Of a stretch of DNA of 64,000 nucleotides, positions 54,072 to 61,781 are shown piece after piece. Made by a program: the position numbers and the translations under genes. Every line of letters begins with the position of its first letter. The stretch's first letter is position 1. The notes under the pieces are model-generated. The model had not been told where the DNA came from. It made no database searches and saw only the letters and a list, made by a program, of their open reading frames with translations. Origin of the DNA: Reichenbachiella agarivorans (GTDB lineage Bacteria > Bacteroidota > Bacteroidia > Cytophagales > Cyclobacteriaceae); the NCBI RefSeq assembly GCF_025502585.1, contig NZ_CP106679.1, positions 3,937,501 through 4,001,500 of the forward strand, given 5' to 3'.

Positions 54072-54902
54072 TCATTTTATACCGTAAAATCTCACGGCGT
54101 TGTCTCCATAAATTTTATCTTGATCAGCCTGAGAATATCCTTCAAAGTACCGATCAACCAGTGACTTCACCTTGTCGTAAGATCCTCCCAGCAAACATAC
54201 TGGCCAGTCCGATCCATACATGAGTCGATCTACACCAAAAGCCTCAACGACCACATCGAGATAAGGCACAAAATCCTCATATTTCCATCCCGTCCAATCA
54301 GCTTCAGTCACCATGCCTGAGAGTTTGCACATCACATTTTCATGAGCTGCCATCTTTCGCATATAATCGATCCATTCATCGATCTTTCCTTCTTTGATAT
54401 ATGGCTTTGCAATGTGATCGATCACAAAGGGTTGCTCAGGATGTCGCTCAATCGTTTCGAGTGCCGCCTTCATCTGCGTAGGGAAAATCAGAATATCATA
54501 AGTCAAACCATGATCCTTCAACTGTGTCAATCCTCTCTGGAAATTAGCTCCGAGCATAAATTCAGGGTCAGGCTCTTCCTGCACAACATGTCGTACGCCA
54601 ACGAATTTTTTGTTTTTGGCATAGTGAGCCAATCGTTCTGCCACATTTTCGGCTTGCAAATCAACCCACCCTACTACCGCTTTCACGTAATCATACTTAA
54701 GTGCCAAGTCCAGCAAAAACTCCGTCTCAGCCTCCGTTTGATCGGCTTGTACTGCTACTGTACCATCCAGTCGATTTTGCTGGAGTAAATCCCTAAGATC
54801 GGAAGGAAAAAAATCGTCTTGGATCACAGACATACTGTCATCAATCCAGGCATGTTTGGTCGGATCATACTTCCAAAAATGCTGATGCGAATCTATTCTC
54901 AT
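54072..54902 (-). CDS. Sugar lactonase of the amidohydrolase (fuconolactonase, COG3618) family
   Basis: A 276-residue metal-dependent amidohydrolase. The N-terminal IDSHQHFWKYDP holds the HxH pair; VIDHIAKPYIK carries another metal histidine, and YGSDWPVCLLGG the catalytic aspartate near residue 230. These features match L-fuconolactonase/L-rhamnono-lactonase enzymes. It would open L-galactono-lactone to L-galactonate in the proposed pathway. Its start overlaps the uxaB stop by 4 bp (ATGA). Confidence 0.85.
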   Translation of the reverse strand: MRIDSHQHFWKYDPTKHAWIDDSMSVIQDDFFPSDLRDLLQQNRLDGTVAVQADQTEAETEFLLDLALKYDYVKAVVGWVDLQAENVAERLAHYAKNKKFVGVRHVVQEEPDPEFMLGANFQRGLTQLKDHGLTYDILIFPTQMKAALETIERHPEQPFVIDHIAKPYIKEGKIDEWIDYMRKMAAHENVMCKLSGMVTEADWTGWKYEDFVPYLDVVVEAFGVDRLMYGSDWPVCLLGGSYDKVKSLVDRYFEGYSQADQDKIYGDNAVRFYGIK

Positions 54903-56338
54903 TGGGTAATCAGTTTTTTGATGTTTCCGTCCAATATAACCGTGAGATTAGCAGCCACTGCGTCTGTCAAACCTGTCACAACAGTCAAATCCTGTCCCCA
55001 GAAGTCAGTCTGGCTAAGGAATGCTTTGACTACTTCGCCTATCGAAGCAGCATCGCTGTAGCTTGCCCATGCCTGGTCTGCAAAATCGATGACGGTCTGG
55101 TCATCGTTGCGCTGGATCACTTTGCCTGCCACTTCTCCTCTATAAAAGGCGATGAGTGCAGCCAGTGAAACGCACAACTTCTCTGGCAATTTCCCTTTTC
55201 GCTCGACATATTCAAGGAGTGAAGGCAACACACGTGTCTTGAATTTGGAAACCGAATTGAGAGAGATACTCATAAGGGCATGCATAAGATAGGGATTCCT
55301 AAAACGATCCAGTACATCGCATGCAAAGGACTTCAATTCCTCCTCTGGCAGATCGAGTGTTGGGCATATTTCTTCAAAGATCGCCTGACGTATCCATGGA
55401 CCGAAAACCTCGTCCTCCACGGATTCTCGCACATATTCGATCCCATAGAGGTATGCCACAGGCACCATCGTAGTGTGGGCACCGTTGAGGATACGTACTT
55501 TTCTGGTGCGATAAGGCTCCATATTGTCTGTAAATATTACATTCAAATTACAAGCCTCCGCTGGGAATTCCTTCTGAATCTGCTCAGGCCCCTCGATCAC
55601 CCAAAGGTGAAACTTCTCGCCCTCTACAACCAACTGATCCTGATAACCCAACTCCTCAGTGATCGCTTCCATCTTGTCTTTCGGATAGCCTGGTACTATA
55701 CGATCCACCAATGTATTGGCAAAAATGTTATGCTTTTCTACCCAATCCTTAAATTCCACTGACAGGCCCCACTCTTCTGCATATTGCAAAATGATACGCT
55801 TCAAATTGTCCCCATTGCGGTCTATCAGTTCGCAGGGGATGAAAATCAAGCCCTTGTCAGTTGCACCATCAAAAGTCTCATATCTGCGATGAAGCAGCAG
55901 TGTCACCTTGGCAGGAAAACTACTCGGCGGTGCATCGTTCATGCTATTGTTGTCGTGATAGGCGATACCTGCCTCAGTCGTATTGGACAAGACAAATCTC
56001 AAGTCAGGGCTTTCGGCCAAAGCCATGTATTCTTCCCACTGAGTATAGGGATCCAGTCCACGCTGGATACAATCGACCACTTCGTGCTCACTGACTGCCT
56101 GACCGTCCTTGATACCATTGATATATACAGTGTACAATCCATCTTGCTCATTGAGCATCTGGATTAGTCCTTTGTCGATGGGTTGTACGGCCACCACTCC
56201 TGCATCAAAGTCTACCTTTTGGTTCATCTGATGAATCATCCAGTCGGCAAAGGCACGGAGAAAATTCCCTTCTCCGAATTGAAGGATGCGCTCGGTATAG
56301 GTTTGGGTATTATGTGTTAATCTATTTAGTTTTTTCAT
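54899..56338 (-). CDS. uxaB: Tagaturonate reductase (altronate oxidoreductase)
   Basis: A 479-residue mannitol-dehydrogenase superfamily enzyme. The N-terminal ERILQFGEGNFLRAFADWMIHQMN and SNTTEAGIAY fit UxaB; NGAHTTMVPVAYLYG carries the catalytic region. It interconverts D-tagaturonate and D-altronate with NADH. Length matches UxaB (about 480). In the pathway it reduces the tagaturonate formed from L-galactonate. It lies 15 bp after the uxaA gene and overlaps the lactonase gene by 4 bp. Confidence 0.9.
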   Translation of the reverse strand: MKKLNRLTHNTQTYTERILQFGEGNFLRAFADWMIHQMNQKVDFDAGVVAVQPIDKGLIQMLNEQDGLYTVYINGIKDGQAVSEHEVVDCIQRGLDPYTQWEEYMALAESPDLRFVLSNTTEAGIAYHDNNSMNDAPPSSFPAKVTLLLHRRYETFDGATDKGLIFIPCELIDRNGDNLKRIILQYAEEWGLSVEFKDWVEKHNIFANTLVDRIVPGYPKDKMEAITEELGYQDQLVVEGEKFHLWVIEGPEQIQKEFPAEACNLNVIFTDNMEPYRTRKVRILNGAHTTMVPVAYLYGIEYVRESVEDEVFGPWIRQAIFEEICPTLDLPEEELKSFACDVLDRFRNPYLMHALMSISLNSVSKFKTRVLPSLLEYVERKGKLPEKLCVSLAALIAFYRGEVAGKVIQRNDDQTVIDFADQAWASYSDAASIGEVVKAFLSQTDFWGQDLTVVTGLTDAVAANLTVILDGNIKKLITQ

Positions 56339-56353
56339 TGTGTTGATTGTTGA

Positions 56354-58006
56354 CTAGAGTGAGATATCTCGTTTCCATGGGATAAAGTCATCGTGCCCAA
56401 GGCGTACAGCGTGCGGTACCACTTCACCACTGGCCACTTGTATCAAGTACTCAAACAACTCTTCTCCCTTGGACTCTATGGTATCCTCTCCACTGATCAC
56501 CGTGCCCGCATTGACATCTATCACGTCTTTCATTTTCTCAGACAACTTATTGTTACTGGACAGCTTCACTACCGGTACGACCGGATTACCAGTAGGTGTA
56601 CCCAGTCCAGTGGTGAATACGATCAGGTTGCAACCTGATCCTGCTAGTCCTGTGGTACTTTCTACATCATTACCTGGCGTGCAAAGCAAATTTAGACCTG
56701 GTTTGGTGACGGATTCTGTATAATCCAAAACCTCAGTGATAGGTGAAGTACCGCCTTTCTTAGCCGCACCTGCAGACTTCATAGCATCAGTGATCAGACC
56801 ATCCTTGATATTACCTGGGGATGGATTACTTTCAAACCCAGATCCCACTGCGATGGCCTTATCTCCATAAGCCTTCATCAGAGCGGAAAATTTCTCTGCG
56901 TCATGATCTTCTACGCATCTATCGATCAGTTCCTGCTCTACTCCATTGAGTTCTGGGAACTCACTTAGCACCGGCGAACCGCCCAATGCTGCCAATATAT
57001 CTGAGGCATAGCCCAATGCTGGATTGGCAGAGATACCAGAGAAGCCGTCTGAACCTCCACATTCCAGTCCGAGAACCAACTTGCTCAGTGGAGCAGGTTT
57101 CCTTTCTATTTTATTGGCCTCTTGTAGCCCCAAGAAGGTCATCTTCACTGCACCTTCTATAAACGAACGCTCACTCTTGCTCTGCTGCTGCTCCAAAATG
57201 TGTAGCGGCTTGGAGAAATTCGGGTCTTTCTTCTTGATGGCATTTTCTAGCACCTCTATTTGGGCATTTTGACAACCCAGACTCAGTACAGTGGCTCCTG
57301 CCACGTTAGGGTTGGTCAGATACCCTGCCAGCAAGTTGCAGAGTACTTCTGAGTCGGCACGTGTACCTCCACATCCTCCTTCATGACGTAGGATTTTGAT
57401 CCCGTCTACATTAGGAAATACACGGTTCTTCACTATTTCTTCCTGACTCTTGATGATTTCGGCACGCAGGATTTCTTCCTCTCCCCCTCCATTGCGCATC
57501 AATTTGACCAACTGCTCGGTATTGACTATATAGTCCTTTTCAGTTTGATAACCGAGAGATTCTGTCAAGGCAACTTTAAGTACGTCGAGATTGCGGTTTT
57601 CGCAAAAGGTAAGTGCAAATACAATCCAGTAATTGCCTGTACCAACTTTGCCATCTGCACGATGGTAACCATTGAAGGTACGTCCCTTCCATTTGCTCAC
57701 ATCTGGACCGATCCAATGTGGCTTTTCCCTCTTACCAGAGTATTCAGCAGAGGCATGCTTCATGTTTTGAACGGTAATGGCTCTCCCTTGCTCAATAGCA
57801 GTGGTAGCTCTACCGACCAACACCCCGTACATGTAAACTGGATCCCCGTCAGCCAGATCATGAAGAGCAAATTTGTGTTTGGCTTGAATATCTTCTTTAA
57901 GTACCAGTTGAGTACCTGCAAGCAATATTTCTTCCCCATTTTTTAAATCCTGAATCGCTACGATCAAGTTGTCACGAGGATCTATACGTACATATCTATT
58001 TGACAT
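56354..58006 (-). CDS. uxaA: Altronate dehydratase
   Basis: A 550-residue iron-dependent dehydratase converting D-altronate to 2-keto-3-deoxy-D-gluconate. The N-terminal SAF domain (residues about 1-85, YVRIDPRDNLIVAIQDLKNG) and the large UxaA C-terminal domain (GYHRADGKVGTGNYWIV, GCGGTRAD, LGLECGGSDGFSGISANP, GNIKDGLITDAMKS, TPGNDVESTTGLAGSGCN) are complete. Cysteines in these motifs are plausible metal ligands. 12 bp after the LgoD-like gene. Confidence 0.93.
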   Translation of the reverse strand: MSNRYVRIDPRDNLIVAIQDLKNGEEILLAGTQLVLKEDIQAKHKFALHDLADGDPVYMYGVLVGRATTAIEQGRAITVQNMKHASAEYSGKREKPHWIGPDVSKWKGRTFNGYHRADGKVGTGNYWIVFALTFCENRNLDVLKVALTESLGYQTEKDYIVNTEQLVKLMRNGGGEEEILRAEIIKSQEEIVKNRVFPNVDGIKILRHEGGCGGTRADSEVLCNLLAGYLTNPNVAGATVLSLGCQNAQIEVLENAIKKKDPNFSKPLHILEQQQSKSERSFIEGAVKMTFLGLQEANKIERKPAPLSKLVLGLECGGSDGFSGISANPALGYASDILAALGGSPVLSEFPELNGVEQELIDRCVEDHDAEKFSALMKAYGDKAIAVGSGFESNPSPGNIKDGLITDAMKSAGAAKKGGTSPITEVLDYTESVTKPGLNLLCTPGNDVESTTGLAGSGCNLIVFTTGLGTPTGNPVVPVVKLSSNNKLSEKMKDVIDVNAGTVISGEDTIESKGEELFEYLIQVASGEVVPHAVRLGHDDFIPWKRDISL

Positions 58007-58018
58007 ATCTCCTTACTC

Positions 58019-59032
58019 TTAAAAATTAACCATTGCTTTGATGACACCCGTCTCAGGCTTGAGCCAGCTATCGAAGTTTGCGATCATGTCGCCGTACTCC
58101 ACACTATGCGTAATGAAAGACTTCGTAGGGAACTTGCCACTACTCAGCACCTTCACTACATACTCGAAATCCTCAGTTGTAGCATTTCTACTACACATGA
58201 TGGTTGTCTCTTTTGCGTGGATTTTGGGATGAACGAAAGTCAATTCCCCTTTAGATAATCCCACCAGTACATACCTACCTCCATGCGCCATATAGTCTGG
58301 ACCTGATTCCAATGCTCCTTTGTGTCCTGTCGCATCAAATACTGCAGTAGCTAGATCACCACCTGTGATCTCAGCCACTTTCTCTACAGGGTTATTGGTC
58401 ACATTCACTACGTGATCTACGCCGATTTCTTCCTTGGCATATTTCAGTCTGTCGTCATTCATGTCTATGGCGATCACCTGAGCACCAGCGATCTGTGCGA
58501 GCTTCATCATTCCGATTCCTATGGGTCCACATCCGATCACCACTACTGTTTCACCAGGCTGTACATTCGCTCTTCGAATGGCATGTGCACCTATAGCCAG
58601 TGGCTCTACAATCGCCATTTCATCGTCATTAAGTTCTCCTGCTGGTAGCAAGATATTGGCTGGCACAGTGATCTGTTCCTGCATGCCGCCATCGCCATGC
58701 ACACCCAATACACTGATATTGGAACAACAATTGGTCTTGCCAGACCTACATGCCACACACTCTCCACAACTCACGTAGGGCATCACGATCACGCCATCTC
58801 CTGCTTTGATACCTTGAGGATTGTCATCAATCTCCAACACGCTAGAGGCTAACTCGTGTCCTAAAATCCTAGGATAAGTAAAGAAGGCCTGATTGCCTGC
58901 ATAGGCATGCAGATCGGTTCCACAGATCCCTACTTTATTGATCTTGAGCAATGCTTCACCCCTCTTACGCACAGGTGTCTCTTTTTCTTTGAGCTCAAAC
59001 TTACCTGGCTCTGTGCACACGATGTATTTCAT
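58019..59032 (-). CDS. lgoD: Zinc-type L-galactonate 5-dehydrogenase (LgoD/YjjN-like)
   Basis: A 337-residue medium-chain dehydrogenase. Catalytic zinc ligands lie in GICGTDLHAYAGNQAFFTYPRILGHE (C and HE), and structural-zinc cysteines in CGECVACRSGKTNCC. The cofactor motif is VIGCGPIGIG. From recall, not alignment, these stretches, ISVLGVHGDGGMQEQ, and GGRYVLVGLSKGELTF with KETTIMCSRNAT are very close to E. coli YjjN/LgoD, which oxidises L-galactonate to D-tagaturonate, exactly the substrate needed by the following UxaB. First gene of the operon; start at 59032 (MKYIVCTEPGKFELK) preferred over the longer frame to 59128. Confidence 0.72.
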   Translation of the reverse strand: MKYIVCTEPGKFELKEKETPVRKRGEALLKINKVGICGTDLHAYAGNQAFFTYPRILGHELASSVLEIDDNPQGIKAGDGVIVMPYVSCGECVACRSGKTNCCSNISVLGVHGDGGMQEQITVPANILLPAGELNDDEMAIVEPLAIGAHAIRRANVQPGETVVVIGCGPIGIGMMKLAQIAGAQVIAIDMNDDRLKYAKEEIGVDHVVNVTNNPVEKVAEITGGDLATAVFDATGHKGALESGPDYMAHGGRYVLVGLSKGELTFVHPKIHAKETTIMCSRNATTEDFEYVVKVLSSGKFPTKSFITHSVEYGDMIANFDSWLKPETGVIKAMVNF

Positions 59033-59098
59033 ATCTAATTCTGTTTCTTCTTTGATAGTAAAACACAAAAATTCGGGATCAAGAGGAAAAGCAGGTGA

Positions 59099-59110
59099 GC
59101 AAACGCTTGC
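59099..59110 (+). promoter_or_regulatory. Candidate LacI-type operator 1
   Basis: GCAAACGCTTGC (GCAA / TTGC ends) lies in the divergent gap between the LgoD-like gene and the GH16 gene. An 11-of-12 match, GCAAACGCATGC, occurs on the minus strand at 61711-61722 before the GH2 gene. LacI-family operators commonly have this kind of CG-centred inverted repeat. The regulator gene is 1.1 kb away. Confidence 0.5.
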
Positions 59111-59233
59111 GCAAAAAATGGAAGACAACCCTGTTGTCAGACAGCTACAGAATAGAGAAACTTTCAGAATAAATAGAATACTTGACTGCTATCGAGATGA
59201 TTCAACTTTGGGTTTTAATAAAACCATAAGCGC

Positions 59234-60124
59234 ATGAACTATCGAAAAAAACTATTCGCCCTTTTACTATTGGTACTGCCCTGGCTATCGCTATACGCTC
59301 AGGACGAAGACGACAACAGCAACCCTCCGACCAAACCTGCTGGCTACTATACTGACACGGTCGATCTTGCCTCTGCCCCTCTGAGAGTGAACCAACAGTA
59401 TCCCTTATCGGATCAAAGCAATACAGATGGGTGGAAACTCAACAAGGAACTTTCGGATGAATTTGAAGGACGAAAATTGGATACCGACCGATGGCATCCC
59501 AACAATCCCGGATGGAAGGGACGTCAACCTACTTACTTTCATGGCTCGAACGTCAGCTTGAGAAAAGGAGAGTTGGTTTTAAAAATCAACCAACATGGCG
59601 ATGAAGAACTACCCGAAGGATACACCCACACGGCAGGATTCATCAAATCCAAAAAGCGGTTAAAATATGGCTATCTGGAAGCCGAGATGAAACTGATGGA
59701 CGCACCATGGGTATCAGGCTTTTGGGTCACGAATGTGAGCAAAGACTGGTGGACAGAAATTGACATCTGTGAAAACGACCCTGGTGTGATTGAAAACTCC
59801 CACGATCTTCACTCCAACATACACGTATTTCGTGCCCCACCAGAGCATGGGGACGTCAAGGAGCATTTCATGCGCTCGAAAACCTACTACCTACCCATAG
59901 AGCTCCAACAAGACTATCATGTCTGGGGACTGGAATGGAACGAAGAAGTGATCAGGTTCTACATAGATGGCGTGCTATTCAGAGAAGCCAAAAACACCCA
60001 CTGGCACCAGCCACTAGAAATCAACATCAACAATGAATCCAACAAATGGTTTGGCGCATTGCCCGATGAGCGAACAGATAGAGAGTTTCATATCAAGTAC
60101 ATGCGAGTCTGGACGAAAGAATAG
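59234..60124 (+). CDS. Secreted GH16 glycoside hydrolase (agarase/porphyranase-like)
   Basis: A 296-residue exported endo-hydrolase. Signal peptide to about residue 22 (LYAQ). The GH16 catalytic signature EIDICE at 175-180 has nucleophile Glu175, Asp177 and acid/base Glu180 in the E-x-D-x-x-E spacing typical of agarases, porphyranases, carrageenases and laminarinases. GRQPTYFHGSNVSLRKGEL, GYLEAEMKLMDAPWVSGFW and WGLEWNEEVIRFYIDGVL match the jelly-roll core. Neighbourhood of L-galactose genes favours a porphyran or agar substrate, but subfamily needs phylogeny. Divergent from the operon with a 201-bp gap. Confidence 0.82.
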   Translation: MNYRKKLFALLLLVLPWLSLYAQDEDDNSNPPTKPAGYYTDTVDLASAPLRVNQQYPLSDQSNTDGWKLNKELSDEFEGRKLDTDRWHPNNPGWKGRQPTYFHGSNVSLRKGELVLKINQHGDEELPEGYTHTAGFIKSKKRLKYGYLEAEMKLMDAPWVSGFWVTNVSKDWWTEIDICENDPGVIENSHDLHSNIHVFRAPPEHGDVKEHFMRSKTYYLPIELQQDYHVWGLEWNEEVIRFYIDGVLFREAKNTHWHQPLEININNESNKWFGALPDERTDREFHIKYMRVWTKE

Positions 60125-60190
60125 GCTGATTGAAAACTGAAGGGGGCATTTCATAAAATTTCCTTCCAAAGAGAACAAATGAGGTAGATG

Positions 60191-61222
60191 TCATCCTATT
60201 TTATAAAACCGAGCATCACCATGCACAGTTGAATCCCTTGCAATTAACTGATTGGGCAACACAATAGAAGAAACAGGCTGTGAGGGATTTCTTAACTCTT
60301 CGAGTAAAATCCCCGCTGCCCTTTGCCCCATTAGAAAAGCTGGCTGCTGTACTGAGGTAAGACGGGGAGTCATATAGCTTGCCACTGGCTCATCTGCGAA
60401 ACCCACGACGGCTATTTCCTCCGGCACTTTTTTGCCCAGCCTCTGAATCACCTGCACTGCATCGAATGCTAAATAGTCACTATAAGCCAGTACTCCATCT
60501 ATTTTATCCTCCCTGATAAGACTCTCTAATTTCACATGCCAATCCTCATTATTGGTAGACAATACCCAATGGTCTGGATGGGGCAAGCCACGTTTTTTCA
60601 TTGCTTCTTTGTATCCTGTGAGGCGGGTAAATGTAGTAGACAAACGATCTGGACCAGAGAGATATACTACCCGACTAGCCCCTGATGCTACCAAATGATC
60701 AATAGCTAAACGACTACCGTCGAAATCGTCGCTGATTACATAGGAAGCATCTAAATCCTCACACATCCTGTCTATAAAGACCAAAGGAATCTCCTCTTCC
60801 AAGAGCGACAAATAGTGCTCAAAATTGTCAGTCTCGCGGGCATAGGAAGCCAACACACCATCCACATGCATTTCACTCAGTACCTGTACAATCTCCTTTT
60901 CCTTCTCCACACTTCCCTCATGCACATTGATGATCAAATGATACTCGCTCTGATTGATTACTTGATTGATACCTGATAGCACCTTGGCAAAATAGTGATG
61001 AGTAAACTCTGGCAGGATCAGTCCTATCAATCCAGATTTTTTCTTCTGTAGATTTCGGGCGAAAGGGTTGGGTCGATAGCCCCACTTCTCAGCAAATGCC
61101 ATAATGGATGCCTTGGTTTTCTTGCTTACCCTCCCTTGATTGCTCAAAGCTCGTGACACAGTCGATGGAGACACTCCCAGTGCCTTGGCTATGTCTTTGA
61201 TATTGATGCGTCTTTTATGCAT
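60191..61222 (-). CDS. LacI-family transcriptional regulator
   Basis: A 343-residue regulator. The N-terminal helix-turn-helix (INIKDIAKALGVSPSTVSRALSN) and hinge (NPFARNLQKKKSGLIGLILP) precede a periplasmic-binding-protein-like effector domain (about 65-335). It probably controls the flanking operon, GH16 and GH2 genes in response to a sugar, with the GCAAACGCWTGC motif as candidate operator (inference). The start at 61222 gives the standard HTH N-terminus; a longer frame begins at 61246. Convergent with the GH16 gene across 66 bp. Confidence 0.92.
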   Translation of the reverse strand: MHKRRINIKDIAKALGVSPSTVSRALSNQGRVSKKTKASIMAFAEKWGYRPNPFARNLQKKKSGLIGLILPEFTHHYFAKVLSGINQVINQSEYHLIINVHEGSVEKEKEIVQVLSEMHVDGVLASYARETDNFEHYLSLLEEEIPLVFIDRMCEDLDASYVISDDFDGSRLAIDHLVASGASRVVYLSGPDRLSTTFTRLTGYKEAMKKRGLPHPDHWVLSTNNEDWHVKLESLIREDKIDGVLAYSDYLAFDAVQVIQRLGKKVPEEIAVVGFADEPVASYMTPRLTSVQQPAFLMGQRAAGILLEELRNPSQPVSSIVLPNQLIARDSTVHGDARFYKIG

Positions 61223-61406
61223 GTTGGATTTGAGATTTGGGATCACTAAATCAGCGTATCAGCACTTTATACTTTCCTCTCCCATCACAAAGATAAACAG
61301 TCCCTGTCCATTCCAGCTAGTTCAACTGACAAATGCTCGCTATTAGCAACAAACTCAACACTGCTATGAATGTTCAGGGTCTGGATAGGGATTACAGGTT
61401 CTTTAA

Positions 61407-61604
61407 CTATAACCAAATGGTATCGTACGGCGCACATGAGGTTTTCTCTAGCTTTTCAAAACTCTCATGACCGATCTGATAGCCGATCTTCCTGCTGGGT
61501 AGATCATCTTCCAAATAGCGAATGACCGCAACCAGATGCACATAGTCGTACCAGCCCTTGATGCTCCAAGCTGCCATATCCACATCTCGCATGACTCTCC
61601 CCAT
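61407..61604 (-). CDS. Orphan 65-residue frame, possibly a gene remnant
   Basis: An ATG-initiated frame on the minus strand encodes a protein-like sequence (AWSIKGWYDYVHLVAVIRYL ... RKIGYQIGHESFEKLEKT). No homologue is recognised. Amino acid composition is plausible for a helical globular fragment, but there is no strong ribosome site and no partner, so it may be a remnant of a longer gene or chance. Confidence 0.25.
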   Translation of the reverse strand: MGRVMRDVDMAAWSIKGWYDYVHLVAVIRYLEDDLPSRKIGYQIGHESFEKLEKTSCAPYDTIWL

Positions 61605-61704
61605 ACAAAATAAGCATCCACATCAGCATATCAAAAATTGGCACCAAGTAGAGCAAATAACAATTCCCCCCTCATATTCAACACAATCCTTTCCCATGAC
61701 ACCC

Positions 61705-61722
61705 GCAAATGCATGCGTTTGC
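61705..61722 (-). promoter_or_regulatory. Candidate LacI-type operator 2 (GH2 promoter)
   Basis: GCAAATGCATGCGTTTGC is an inverted repeat (GCAAA / TTTGC). Read on the minus strand, its 3' part (61711-61722) is GCAAACGCATGC, an 11/12 match to operator 1. It lies 27 bp before the -7-like TAGTTTTG of the GH2 gene, a position compatible with repression or activation. Confidence 0.5.
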
Positions 61723-61781
61723 AACCTGCTTGCATTTCTAAATGGTTTTAGTTTTGAGAAAACAATTATTGAGATTAAATT

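Larger units (their letters stand above)
61223..61781. other. Gene-poor region between LacI and GH2 genes
   Basis: A 559-bp gap. It holds a 65-codon minus-strand frame at 61407-61604 (MGRVMRDVDMAAWSIKGWYDY...), listed separately, the second candidate operator, and a -7-like TAGTTTTG at 61749-61756 for the GH2 gene. Nothing else can be supported. Confidence 0.5.

Noticed and set aside
51576-59032. L-fucose oxidation as the main role of the operon
   Set aside because: Permease, mutarotase, SDR and lactonase would fit L-fucose, but UxaB/UxaA and the LgoD-like enzyme need a C6-hydroxylated aldonate; no 2-keto-3-deoxy-fuconate enzymes are present. L-fucose as a secondary substrate stays possible.
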